From Mucidula mucida (lineage: Eukaryota > Basidiomycota > Agaricomycetes > Agaricales > Physalacriaceae), in the NCBI GenBank assembly GCA_015501055.1, contig JADNYV010000047.1, forward strand, positions 1 to 64,000: a DNA stretch of 64,000 nucleotides, given 5' to 3'. Under the pieces are notes generated by a model that was given only the letters and a program-made list of their open reading frames with translations, was not told the origin of the DNA and ran no database searches. The position numbers and the translations under genes were made by a program. This document shows, piece after piece, positions 1 through 11,373 of this stretch (positions are counted from its first letter, which is position 1; each line of letters begins with the position of its first letter).

Positions 1-1239
1 GACAAGCAAAGTAGATATGGTACCTTCGGTGGCGAAAATTGTCCAACACTACCCAAGAGGGTTTTCTTCGAACAATCTGTCTTGTAGAAATAAGCTGCAA
101 TGGGTTCGAGCATTGAATCGTTAATGACAACTCCCTTGTTGTCAAGAATCTCGAGGTCTTCAATCTGCAGAGGATACGCAGTATTCCCGAGGTCACCCAA
201 CTCGGATTTGAGAAAGTCATGGTAAACCAGAAGGCAGGCCAAACAGCAAGCAGCTTCAGTGCCTTGCCATCGATATGAACGTAGACGTTGGAGATTGTCG
301 TATAGCAGGTCTGTGAACGGAGTCAAGAAAGTGATTACTAAGAGAAAAGACAAGGACTTACTCCGAGTAGAACAGGCTTCGACTTTCCCTCCTGATATGT
401 GGACAAGGTGATCTTGACATTGCCAGTGAGGCTGCGGAAGCCATGATGGGCATGCTCCTGAGCGAGCCGAGAAGTCATGTCGTAACACCTATGAACGTCC
501 TCATAGTTATTCGGAATAGAGGAGAGAATATTCTCTAATCCGTGGGTGAAGGAAGAGAGCGCAGAGTGGGAATGAGGAGAATGCGAAACCAGACCGGCGC
601 CACCGAGGGCAGGATGGGGAGTGGAAGCATCGCGTCCACGGAGGTACCCATTAACAGTGCCTTTCAAGTAACCAGGTGGTGGGCGCTGCTGGCCGGCGAG
701 GTAGATGTTAGGTGCCGATGATGGACTATAGGACGACAGAGGAGGAGGAGGAGACCATTGTTGGGAACTGAGAGCAATTGATGGCAAAGGAGTGGACAGG
801 TGCGACGAGGTGGAGGTGGAATGGCTCGGTGGGGGCATGGCTGCAACGCAAATACCATGATCAGGCTTATGGGCAGCATTGTTGTTGCGCCGGATGAGCT
901 CGGTATCAGGTGCGGCAAGGCTGTGTTGTGGCGGGTTGAGAGGACGGTACTGCTTTGTATTTTGGTCTAATGAAGAGAGGGTTAGTAGGATAAGAAAGAG
1001 AAGGCTGAGCATCACGCACCTCGAACAACAGTAGTGTCTTTGCCGTCGTAGTGACGAATACATAGCTTACAGAAACGGTAAGACTGACCCGCACCGCGGA
1101 TGTGACGGTAGGTGAGCTTTGTGCCCGCCGGATACTGCTTGGAGCCCTTGCATTGACCAGGATTCTCGCAAACAACAGGCAGATTAACGTCCTGCATGGT
1201 AATGGAGAACTGAATGTCCACTCCGCTGCGCGAGGACAT
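1..1239 (-). pseudogene. Unrecognised gene, left-arm copy, 5' part, frameshifted
   Basis: Starts at the ATG at 1239 (MSSRSGVDIQ) and runs off the left edge. Visible in order: an N-terminal block with a possible metal-binding arrangement (C-x5-C in CENPGQC, then C-x2-C in FCKLC), an intron, a Pro/Ser/His-rich low-complexity segment, a block around LENILSSIPNNYEDVHRCYD, a second intron, then TCYTTISNVYVHIDGKALKL. Near position 240 this copy lacks one C present in the right-arm copy, which shifts the frame; beyond it the shifted frame stays open to at least the next intron. It differs from the right copy at 4 of the first 104 codons counted from an upstream in-frame ATG. I do not recognise the family. 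It could instead be an active gene with a sequencing error at the indel. Confidence 0.55.
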
Positions 1240-2521
1240 TGTCAAGATGAGAGAAGGAAGGAAGAAAGAGTGTTGAGCTGCGAAAGAAGATGGAACTGGG
1301 AAAAGAGCGAGCGATAAGGGGGCCACAGAGACGAGGAAGACACCTTAAATGGTGGGGAGGAGACGCGTCAAATAATGGGCAGACTGGGATGACACGATGA
1401 CGTCTCAGCACAATAATTTTGCAGGGAAATAAACATACCGGTGCCTGCAGCGGTCTGGGGAGCCCGATATGAGATTTAAAATAAGAAGCCTGGAGAAGAT
1501 GGCGATTATCACAAGTCTCCAAGGCCCTAGTACTGGCACAATGAGATTTGAGACATGCATAGTCCGAGAAAAAGACGCGTCAGCAAAGCACCAGGTTTCA
1601 AGAAATAGAGTAGAGAGATGATCATGTGCAGATATACTCAGAATAGGAGACTCAAGGACGGAGGGGTCTATTTATGTATATTCATCGCGCTAGTGGCGGC
1701 AGGAACGAAGCAACACGACGTCACAGTCACATCTTCACATTTGCCGAGTACCGCCACGGCCCACCCTATCTTTCCACCGCCATGTTCCTGCCCACCTTCA
1801 CCTTCACCGCCATGTTCCCGCCCGCCCTCACCCGTGGCTGTCGCTTATGTCTGACGCGGACACCTTCTGGACCCTCTGTACGGCCGCCACTGGCGTCTCC
1901 ATTCACGTAACTCGCTTGACCAGCTCCGGAGGATTCATGGAGGATGAAAATGCCGTGCATCTCAACATTATCTGACCAAATACTCTGCTGCTAGCTTATT
2001 GCCAGATTTTATTGCCAGATTATTGCACTTTACGGCTCTTCAGCTACTCGACAGTGCTTGCTCCGAACTACGGCCTTGACCTTGGACTGGCATTGCACTG
2101 ACACCGCGCGCGCGCCAACCGATTACGCTAATGAGCACTGTCCAAGTCGTGTACCGTAGCAAGGTAAGCTGCTCTTCGTTCGAGTCAGCAAGTGCGCCTC
2201 TGAGGTCTTGGCAACAGGTGTCTCTGTTGACTCCTTCTCTCTCCTCTCCTTGTCCTTACATCTAGGTATCTTATGTTTCTGTACTGCTTATTGGACTCTT
2301 GTATATGTAGACCTGTAACGATGACTATGGATCAATTGACATTCTTATGCTACGAATTATTGTGCGCCACAATTTGAACCGCCTCGGCCTCCTTGCTGAT
2401 GCGGCTGTATGTCCTATCTACCCTGAGATACTTAAGACTTAATGTCAGACCTGGTGTACGGGGTCCGCAGGGTTGTAACTGTCGGCAGACTTCGACACAG
2501 GAGCTGTCCACTCCCTGTTTC
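1..2521. repeat. Left arm of a large inverted repeat
   Basis: Reading the minus strand from 2521 towards 185 gives almost the same sequence as the plus strand from 61660 to 64000, with scattered single-base differences and a few 1-2 nt indels. The inner boundary is sharp: after the shared block ending CTCCCTGTTTC the two arms diverge completely. The outer limit lies beyond the window. The arm holds the 5' part of a gene transcribed outwards and about 1.3 kb of its upstream DNA, including a TATTTATG-like stretch near 1670 and two copies of a 'ttattgccaga' motif near 2000. No terminal motif diagnostic of a known transposon was seen at the inner edge. Confidence 0.9.
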
Positions 2522-2570
2522 TATAATGCCCTACTCCATCGACAAAAAAGCATCAAACTTTCGTGTAGTG

Positions 2571-2720
2571 TTCTGCTGGCTCTGGCTTGAAGCCAGGCCA
2601 GCCGTGTTTAAGCCAGAGCCAGGCCAGGCCGTGATGCCGGCTTGAGAGACCCTATGGCCTGGCTTCACATCCTGCAGGCCGTAAGCCAGCCTTCAGGCCA
2701 TGGCTTTGGTGGCGTGCTGA
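2571..2720. repeat. GCCAGGCC-rich palindromic cluster
   Basis: About 150 bp just inside the left repeat arm contain repeated variants of GCCAGGCC, AAGCCAG, CTGGCTT and GGCTGG on both strands, so short hairpins such as CTGGCTT-GAAGCCAG can form. It carries no coding signal and is absent next to the right arm. It could be a degenerate satellite or a small non-autonomous element. Confidence 0.6.
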
Positions 2721-2769
2721 AGTCATCAAATGTTGAGGGATATACAGAACTCACATACCTTTCTAATAC

Positions 2770-3990
2770 TCATGCTGACTCTTCATGCCAATCTTGATCT
2801 CTATCCGCATCCGTAGTGCCCAAGACCTTCCATACCGTTCGTTTTCGATCGTCGACAGGGAAGAATGAGAGTAGATCACTGGTCGGTTCGGGGACAGACC
2901 GGGATGGTTCAATACAGAAAGCGACCCATATGGAATCCGGTTGCAGACGGCAGAGTGCGAGCTCAAGAGACACCTCAAAATCCTTCCTGTGGTGTGCAAA
3001 GGAGTAGGCATCTCGAGCAGAGCCTCCATACAGGTGATGAAATTCCGTCAGATGTGTTTCGTCACAATTGAAGTTACGGAAGAGTTCCTCCTGTGTCGTC
3101 TGTGATTCCGTTAACAATAATGTCTATCAGCAGTTCGACGGAGCACACCCGGCAATGAGCTCTCTGAGGTCCCATGGCTTCATAATAAAGTAGTAAGTCC
3201 CCAGAACTCTTTTCATCCATCGCATACTTTCCGTTCTACTAGGCGACGCGGCCTGAAGGATGAAGCAATCAGACTTGATCAAAGCTTCCGGTACTGAGTG
3301 GGAATCGATCAAACACCAAGTGTCGAGAGGGAGTATGTTCCACAATTCATAACACGTGATGTGATTCATATCTATGCAATAGCTTTCTCCATCCTTCCAA
3401 AACATCGTCGACGCGGGCGAGTCGAGGAGATATAGCGTAGGAAGACCTGCCGCACTTCGTAAATTGAAGAGAACCCAAAGGAAGTAGGACGCGCTCAGCG
3501 CAAACCGCATGAAATGTACCAGGAATGACTTGCCTATACCGGGAAGCCCTGTAAGGACTATTCCGCCACTAGTTGTGACGCCTTTTTCCCAAGAAAGGGA
3601 TTTGGATAATCCTGCATGTCCGACAACGGGCGCGACGCATGGACCACACCGAGGTTTCCGGGTGTAGGCGGCTCCTCCAGCCAAGAGAGGTCAACGTCCA
3701 TGACTTCAACTGTTCTGATATGGGCCCGTTGATTCTTAAACGAAGTTTGTGGAACCGGACAGAAAATTCACTTCTCCAGGCCTGCAGTCATTCGGTGCTC
3801 CATCCACCGCAAAATTCCAAGCATGATTTCTTGATATTCTTCCCTGATCATATAGTTGTTGGACAGCCAGGCATAGGTAGAGATCTTGGAAGGTACATTG
3901 CCATCTGCGCGAGGCTCGCCACGCTCGACAGGGGCCAGTTGGAGTTTCAAAAGGGGTGTCATACAGAGGAAGGCGCGTAATGGACGCCAT
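2770..3990 (-). pseudogene. Crinkler/RHS-type P-loop NTPase, frameshifted
   Basis: Minus-strand coding blocks show a Walker A motif GLPGIGKS near 3540, followed by LRSAAGLPTLYLLD, then DTWCLIDSHSVPEALIKSD, FILQAASPSRTESMRW and YYFIMKPWDLRELI. The spacing matches the large basidiomycete P-loop family related to Crinkler and retrotransposon-hot-spot NTPases (family assignment from memory). The N-terminal exon contains IREEYQEIMLGILRWME; a 3' exon contains YGGSARDAYSFA. Between the PNPFLG block and Walker A the reading frame slips by one base near 3565 with no plausible intron, so the gene looks broken. A paralogue lies at 37.6-38.4 kb on the same strand. Confidence 0.6.
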
Positions 3991-4483
3991 GTCGTGAGGA
4001 GGAAAGATCGACGCGCGTGAATTGATTTGTCAGTTGATCATGAGCTCGCGTGGCAAGTCTCAGCCTCTTCTACCCACTTTCTCTCGCTGTGTGAGTGAGA
4101 AAGGTCAAGGATATGGCTAGGACGTGTAATATGTATCAGCCATGACAGTCGGCCATATGGTCGTGTCCGATGATGGCAGTGCGCGCAGGCGCGAATCGTA
4201 CGGACCAGGGCCGCCGGTAAAAAATACAGGATGCAGATATCTAGATCGCCAATTCGGGGTAGGACCCGACCTCCGCTTGGTGTTGCTTGGTTCCTCCCAT
4301 ACTATGAAGACGCGAGGAAATGTCCCAGGTAATCTCTACGCCTTTTTTGTTCTTCTCCGCGCTCATGTCGGTACAGCAGATTCCACTTGTAACTGGATCC
4401 TTGGTGGCGAGCGGAACACTTTTGGTAATAACTTCCTTTGGTTTTTTGGAAGGTTAGGAGGCTGACTGGGTGTCGATGTCAAG
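3991..4483. other. Intergenic, possible 5' exon of DUF6533 gene
   Basis: No recognisable gene. An open frame from 4142 on the plus strand has no recognisable content. The first exon of the downstream DUF6533-type gene must lie here if that gene is intact, but I could not place it. Confidence 0.3.
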
Positions 4484-5985
4484 ACTTATGATCTGTTATG
4501 TACCCTTGACCAAGAGGTGGGAGCTCCTTTCTTTGTGTACGTTGCACGAATTGATGATGGTGGTATAGGTTGAGTATGTATGGTCGAGGCCCCTGGCATT
4601 CAGTTCCATCTTGTTCTTCCTCAACCGTTATCTTCCTTTTGTGGACACCGTTTTATCGATTCAGCGTGCGTCCCCATCCCGGGCCTTTCCCTTCATATTG
4701 GATTGATGTGTTGCGGCGGTAGTCCATCTGGATTATTTTACGCCAGAGGTCAGCGTAATATTGATGTCTGCGACATGCTAACTCATCCGGAGGATATTGC
4801 AGGAATGTATCACCAGATTCAAAGCTCTCACCTGTACGAAGGATTGGTTCTGGGCGCGTTTAGTTGCTTAAAGAATGTCTAGGGTTTATCGTCGTTGGTC
4901 TTCTTCTCTGTGAAGGTGCGTTCTCTAGCGGAGTAGCATGAACAGCTGAACTCACTGGGTGCAGCGATTCTCATGATACGCACATATGCCATCTGGGAAC
5001 GACGACGTGCTGTACTTTATGGCTTTATTGCTCTCTTCCTTGTGCGTTGCAAAAACTCTATCGATGGTGATCTCTGCTTATGATGATCCAGGTCGTCGCC
5101 ATCCCGGGCATTGTCATGACTCAGCTCGAGCTTGACTCCCTCGTCTGTACGTTTGCTAGTACGCTTTGAGTTGGAGCTATTCTCAGAACGCCTATAGACG
5201 GCCCAGTTTCTGACCGTGGCTGCCGCCTGATACATGCTAGCCCTATTATAATGGGGTCATACCTTCTACTTCTACTCTGCGAAACCAGTACGTTTGCTCA
5301 ATCTGTTACTTGAAATCGCCCTGACGCCAGCAGTCATTGCCGTCCTTATGTGTATTAAAGCATGGCAACACTGTTCGTGACCAGTGTCGTGTTTCATTCT
5401 GGAATGCTAACGTTTGGGTGCAGTACGCCAGCCCCATTCATCGTGGGTTAACAGACTGTATTTTCAAGACGGTGAGTATTCTTCCGTCCTCCATAAACGT
5501 GCTCATATAGACGTAGGATTGCTCTTCTTCATCTATACTTTTTGTAAGTCGTTCACACTAGGCATGACCGGGAACTGAATGGCAGTTTGCTAGTTATATC
5601 ATTAGCAAACGTTATCGTCCCAATTTGCAACCCCGTACGCAGTTCTTTTTCTCCAGAGTATCCTTATTCTGACGTTATCTTCAGTCTCTTGCCAACTGGC
5701 TTGCTACGTGAGTGAACACTACTAGGTGACAATCCGTCTCTAATCTCGCCCAGTCCGCAACGCGTCCTTCATTCCATATTCTCCACACGAATACTGCTGC
5801 TCATCCAGAGTCAGAAAGTCAGCCCCCCTCGTTCACCGACACTTTTTTCCTCCATCTTCGATTCCGATATAAACGACTATGCGGATACAATACCGTCGTC
5901 TTATCAGTCCGTAGGGCCAATATCACCAAGGACTGCTGAGCTGGAAAGAGTAGATACTTTTGAATTGGGGGCACGGACATCATAG
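4484..5985 (+). CDS. DUF6533 family multi-pass membrane protein (5' end unresolved)
   Basis: A chain of short exons matches the Agaricomycete DUF6533 family: TYDLLCTLDQE, then VEYVWSRPLAFSSILFF and NRYLPFVDTVLSI, then ILMIRTYAIWERRRAVLYGF, then VVAIPGIVMTQLELDSLV. The 3' exon carries the family signature QRVLHSIFSTRILLLIQ and a hydrophilic tail ending at TAG 5983-5985. Family members are fungal integral membrane proteins of unknown function. Most introns have GT/AG borders and are 45-70 bp. The first exon with the start codon and the exon between the second helix and ILMIRTY could not be fixed, so the gene may be intact with an unusual structure or partly decayed. It ends 135 bp before the mannosyltransferase start. 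Confidence 0.6.
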
Positions 5986-6120
5986 CATATACATAGCACA
6001 TAGATGTTGTATAGTAATTTTAACTTTAAGCGACGCGTTATTGCAAAGGATACCACGTGTATAGACACGGACGAAGTTAAAGGGGCCGAATACGACTCTT
6101 CTTCTCCCCGTCACTTCAGA

Positions 6121-8190
6121 ATGGCCTTATCGCTGCGACGGCGGAGTCTCTCCCGTCTGCTCGCCCTCGTCGCCGCCATTTTCCTTATACGACTGCTCTT
6201 CTCGCCGTCCGAGACGAGCTCACGGACCTCGTCGAGCCTGGAAATCGAGCAGCACAACTTCATTGAACGCGCGACGAGGCCGGACAAGACGCTCAATGTG
6301 CAGCGGCACAAGTTTCTGCAGGCGCGCATGGGACGGGACGAGCGGACGGATCTGCTGTCGCACGTCGTGCGGAACGGCGTCAACGATTACTGGGAGCGCT
6401 TTCAAATGCCATAGTATGTCTTCGCCTGTTTTCCAGATCCTCAGCTTATGCGCAATTGCAGCATGACGAGCAAGGAGACAGCCAACATGGATGCCCAGCA
6501 CGTCCTCAGCGCCATCGACCAGCTATTGTCGCTCAACGGCTGGGTCGCCGCCCTATGTCCCACCCTTACGCGACCATTTGGTCAGAACAAGCACGAGGAG
6601 ACATACGACGACCTCGTTCGCGACGGCCAGCTTTACTACATTGCCATCGTTATCCACTCGGCGGACCACTTTCTTGTCGACCAGCTCGCTGTGATAGTAC
6701 AGATGGCCAAACGTCTCGGAACGAACAATATCTTTGTCTCCATGCTTGACTATGACTCTACAGACTCGACGGAAACGCTAACAGACTTGTGCGAAGCCGT
6801 CTTGATTCTGCTGGGTGTGCCGTTCAGGATAAGGCGGGTTCCAGGTATGACCGAGGATCCTGGAGCCGCATATTACCCGCTCGAGGAGGCTCATATGAGG
6901 AATTTGGCGCTGGATCCTCTGAGGGAGTTGCAGGCAAAGCGACAGATTGAGTTCCACCGAGTCATCTGGTTGAAAGGGTTCACTTGTCCCAACGACATTT
7001 TGGAGACCATTCGGGTTAGCTTCGCTAACGAGGCCGCCATGGTTTGTGGGATGGACTGGGCGGAGCATAATGGATTCTTCATCTTTTCCGATAGGTATGT
7101 TGGCTGTTTGAACAGGTTTCGGAGGGTCCTTTTTGGGCGGGACGTGCTTTCCGCTTTTTTTTTTGGATGCGCACTTCCGGCGCCAGAGGCGCCGGCATAA
7201 TCTTCGTCTCAATATCACCGAGACTGCTTTCCGCTTTTACTTTGTCGAAAAACAAAGAACTAGGGCTAACTTCTTTATTAGATGGAGAACACGCGATATT
7301 GAAGGCGATCAATTCAGACAATCCAAGTCCTCGTCAAAGTCGGACGCTGTCCCTCCACGCGACCAGAACGGTGCATCTAGATACGCCCAACATCTCCCTT
7401 TTCAAGTGTTCTGCTGCGAAGCAGGCACACATGTCGTTGATCCCGCCCAGTCATACTACAAAGGCATACACTATCGCGCTGGCACAAATTTCCAAAATTT
7501 GAGCAGAGCGGAAAGCGCACCCGTCCGAGACGCAGATTCGCCGTGCCTAGATAGCAGCCAGGCATGGTTTTGTCGCGATCTCTGGATACGTACCGCGCGC
7601 GACGCCATGGAGGAGGTCGACTTGGAACACAACGTGAAGAACGGTCGACGGGATCTCCATGCAATCGAGGTTGCTGCGCGAGATCCGTTGATGATGGAAG
7701 CGCGAGATGCACCAGTACAGGTGAAGCCTGGAGGGGAGCGAGAGGACGTGAACCCGCGACAGGCACAACCTGCAGACCCAGATGCGAATGCTGGGTCAGA
7801 TTACGATGCCATGTCGGATGAGGAGGCTGGCGAGGTCGCGCCGCTTCCGGAGGCGCGCTTGTCGATACCGAACTCGGTGTTCCACCCCGCGCGAATATTG
7901 ATCAACCCTCGGTGCCCGACTACGTATGCTGGCGTCAGTCATACACAGCTCGCGCTTGATTTATTCGGAGATGGAGATGGGCAAGGGAGCTCAATGGCTG
8001 GCAAGTATGTGCTCGATGATTGGGAGGGTGCCCCAGAGAGCTTTGTGTGTCAGGAGCAGAGGTATGGTGACGGTTTCTTGACGTTTGGTTGTGGCTCATC
8101 ATTTTCAGATCGACTGGGGGGCGGAAAGCCACAAAAACGCAGCGGCGGCTGGGATTCTCGATTCACGATGAGCTGCAGCGGCTTACATAG
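6121..8190 (+). CDS. CAP59/CMT1-type alpha-1,3-mannosyltransferase-like protein
   Basis: Four exons (6121-6413, 6462-7094, 7282-8061, 8109-8190) join in frame to about 595 aa. Residues about 14-28 (LLALVAAIFLIRLLF) form a signal anchor after an Arg-rich start, giving a type II Golgi topology. The lumenal part has the family hallmark FVSMLDYDSTDSTETL followed by LGVPFRIRRVPG, and a later block HRVIWLKGFTCPNDIL. This matches Pfam CAP59_mtransfer, known from Cryptococcus CMT1 and CAP59. The substrate here is unknown; cell-wall or secreted-glycan mannosylation is inferred. An acidic, repeat-poor insertion (about residues 430-520, including YDAMSDEEAGEV) lies before the C-terminal block PNSVFHPARILINPRCPTTY. 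An in-frame ATG at 6004 exists, but the start at 6121 places the anchor normally. Confidence 0.85.
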
Positions 8191-9082
8191 CTGTATATAC
8201 TTGCATATTATATTAATGAGGACCTATTGGGGTGGACACTACATAGATGTATGGTACGAATTGCTTTCACTAAATTATAGAATTTCTTAACGGTGGGTTT
8301 AGGTCGCCTTGAGACTAGTACTACTGTGATTTCTTGAACATTCGCCGACTAGGCACATCTACCAGTGTCAACCAACGCAACATTCAGTTACATCTGTCAA
8401 TCGTGGGCTCAACCGTGCATACCGCATCGCACTGTACTACGCCGCACTAAACCACTATGGGCAGCTTCTGGTGATTCGTAGTACTATGTGAGCGCTACGA
8501 AGAGCGCCAGCTCTTCAGCGACCAGAGTTCACACGTCGAATGTGTTAAACCATTCTATGAAGCACAACGGACGGTTCCGGTAGTGGGTTATCACACGAGG
8601 ATAGGAACATAGCGCCTCACTGCTATACGCCGCGAGCAGGACACAAGGTAATCCACTTCATTCTTCTCCTCTACTCACCAGTAGATTTGCCTCTTTCCAT
8701 TATACTTGGGCAAGGATCCATTGGCACCGGAGAAGCGACGGTATGGATCTGGTGAAAATGATCATCATCATATCGAGCGCCTCCAGTTCATTCAGTCTGG
8801 TCAGAAAGACTAAAGTGAGTGCAGTGAAAGATATATGCCAGTTCTACAAGTATGCATGCAGGCATTTACCGCCATAGTGGACTCCAAATTTGCCGTCCTC
8901 GGCACCGTCGCCTCGCCAGAACCCAAGGCAAGGATCCATGGGCATCACGAAACGACGGTATGGATCTACCACATAACTATGGTCAAGATGATTACCATCT
9001 CAGGTACCGAGTCCATTTAGTCGTGCGAGTAAGTATGTGTACGGAGGATACTCAAAGTACCGCGTTGGACTAAAAGTGCACG
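8191..9082. other. Intergenic with a degenerate direct repeat
   Basis: No gene recognised. It contains the repeat pair described separately. Confidence 0.5.
8711..9018. repeat. Diverged direct repeat pair of about 90 bp
   Basis: Units at 8711-8806 and 8929-9018 both begin CAAGGATCCAT, share CGACGGTATGGATCT and AAATGAT/AAGATGAT blocks and end with a GTCCATTTAGTC/GTTCATTCAGTC block. The start-to-start spacing is 218 bp. Origin unknown; it may be the decayed 5' flank of the truncated gene that follows. Confidence 0.5.
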
Positions 9083-9361
9083 GGGGACTCAGCTTCTTGA
9101 ACAAGGAGATCTCCAACGCACAAGTCCCCGGCGGCTTCGTTTGCACGTTCTTCGAGTAGAAACTTTACCTTTTTACGCATAGGCCAAGAAGTACTGAGAA
9201 ACCACATTACTAGGGACTTTGGCTGCCTCAACGGTGGCGTTAACGACCACGATGTCGCCGTACTCACCGGCGGAGCTTGGAAGTTCTTCCATGTCCAGGG
9301 AATTGCTGGGACGCAGAGTTTCAATGATCTGACGAGCTCGTTTACTTGCTCTCCCGTTTAG
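9083..9361 (+). pseudogene. Beta/gamma-crystallin-like secreted protein, 5'-truncated copy
   Basis: The plus strand encodes GGLSFLNKEISNAQVPGGFV, an intron (GTAGAA...ACTAG, about 58 bp), then DFGCLNGGVNDHDVAVLTGG and GTQSFNDLTSSFTCSPV with a stop at 9359-9361. The last block carries the (N/D)(N/D)-x-x-(S/T)S motif typical of the beta/gamma-crystallin Greek key. Compared with the copies at 26.0 and 26.9 kb, the signal peptide exon and the N-terminal half are missing, so it is a 5'-truncated duplicate. Confidence 0.7.
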
Positions 9362-9974
9362 TCTGCTACGTATGTTGCTGTAAAAGGTTTCTGTGGTTTC
9401 GCTTTTGGGGTTATTGGTTGTAAAGGGGAAAATCACCAAGTCTTGCTTGGAATGTGGCATAATGAAACTACGATGGACCTTGGACAGGAAGAAACTGCGG
9501 CGCAGGATAAGAGAACTCGGTTACTGCAATGATTACTGCTGGCATTCCATTTTCGCTCGCGCACCTTGAGTTGAGTATATGTACATGTGTGGCGTCGCTT
9601 TCGTACACATGAGGAATCCATGTGATATTGAAAGTAGGGAGTCTCAAGTGTTTGAATTTGCTCTGCAATCGCTTGAGCGGCCTTACCATTCCGCATGAAG
9701 TGGTAGTGTACTATCCGTCAGTAGTCGATCGACCTGAACATCCTCCTAGGCTTTCACATTTAGAGGAATGATCTGGCGTGCGACATTTCTACTTCGTACT
9801 AAACTTCAGACAGTAGAATGCTGACAGGTGGAAGGCTCTTTGTAGTGTTCTGTGTTATACTAATATGTTTACAGAGGAGCGGAATCAGATGCCTCCGAGT
9901 TCATCAACACAAAACGGCGTATCAGTTGCATATTATACTGGTCAGGGCTTTCAATATGTAGTCAATTTGATTTA
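9362..9974. other. Intergenic, nothing recognised
   Basis: A minus-strand open stretch (9468-9689) includes PTFNITWIPHVYESDATHVH, which looks protein-like but matches no family I know. It may be a gene fragment. Nothing else is seen. Confidence 0.3.
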
Positions 9975-11373
9975 CTACTTCGCGCCAGGAGGAAGGCCAC
10001 CCGAATGCTTCGTGCGCAACTCCGCCTCGAGAGGAAACTCCTGCTGGTCCGGCCCAAGCGAATACATCCGATCCCAATACGGCTTCAGGATATCGGGCAT
10101 CTTCCACGCCAGCTCCCCGTTCCTCAGCCACAAGCGTATCAAGTGTCTCCTACCTCTCACATGAGCAACTCACTCTACGGCAAAAGAAACGTACGTATGA
10201 TCCTCCTCATCGCGGAACCCTTCGCGCGCGTGAAGCAATCCCAAGCTACTGATGTACTGGATGTCGCCCTTCTGGAGCGTCATATCATAAGCGAATTTCT
10301 CAGCAGTGAACTGCAGCGCGTCGAGTGCCTCGGCCTGGGCCTCGGTGAGAGGCGGGATGTTGGGACTGCGGACTTGGGCCGAGTATCCTGTGAACTGGCG
10401 GCGCGTATACTGGATGATGATGTTGCCATCGACGTTCCAAAGGACGGGGCGCATAACATATGCCGGGTCCGCACCGAACCTGCGCGCTAAGCAGAATAAT
10501 AATACACAAGATGAAGGAAATGCTAACCTGTCAATAGGCCACGGTTCGGACAAGGTGTGGATGAGATCTGGACGCGTCGCGGCGATCTCATTGTACACGC
10601 GGCTGCTACTAGCGAGCTTGGAGACACCGCCCTCAGCAGCCGTCTCCAGCGTGAGGAGCGATATCAGGTCGCCCTGATCCGTATGGAACGTCTGGCGGTC
10701 GCTGGTGTGTGCCGAGTATCCAATCCCGCTCGCGCCTTTCGCGTGCTTGGGACTGAGGTCCTTGATGTGCAATACCACCGAGTTCTTGGAGTCTTGTTTG
10801 CCACGGTCGGAGCCGACGTGGGAAGACACGCCTGTGAGATGTAGGTTGAAATGTCCTGGAAATTTGGGGCAGAGGGCCTACCTGTATAGACGATGACCAA
10901 ATCCTCGCGGGAATATTCGTCGACCGGGATCGTTCTCAGAACGAAAAACCCGCGACCTTCGTACAGTTCGCGTGCTAGTTCATACAGCTTGGGTCCAAGC
11001 GTAGGCAACGGAAACGTCTCCTTGCTAATATGTCCCTTCTTGACGCCGAGACCTATGCAAACATTTCAGTAATAATTGTCGTCAGAAGAAAAAAAGGTCA
11101 ACCTTTGAAGTAAGCTAAGGCTTCGTCGATCTCTTGTAACTCGTTGGAGCTAAGCCTGTACACAAATTGGCTCTCGTCCGTCCAATCCTTGCCTTCCCAG
11201 ACAATAGGTCCTTCAACCTTGGCCGGAAAACCATCAGGCAGAGGCAACGAGCGAAGCTTGGGATCTTGCGCAAGCCTCTGAGCAGTGCGTGCTCGCCACT
11301 TGGCCTCGTCGGGATGATAGCCAATATCAGGCGCCTGCGGAGCCGAAATAGTTTCTGTAAGAGTCGTCGACAT
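9975..11373 (-). CDS. TauD/TfdA-like Fe(II)/2-oxoglutarate dioxygenase
   Basis: Five exons (11373-11103, 11052-10882, 10831-10528, 10479-10195, 10149-9975) join in frame to about 401 aa. The iron-binding facial triad is visible: H and D in FHTDQGDLISLL and the distal His in LGLLHAREGF, with the 2-oxoglutarate-binding Arg in the exon beginning RHLIRLWLRNGELAW. An upstream block GRGFFVLRTIPVDEYSRED is typical of the fungal TauD/TfdA-like group. The substrate cannot be read from sequence. No signal peptide is seen, so the enzyme is probably cytosolic. The start MSTTLTETIS at 11373 is chosen over an upstream in-frame Met at 11472 because the upstream segment is basic and unlike the family. Confidence 0.85.
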
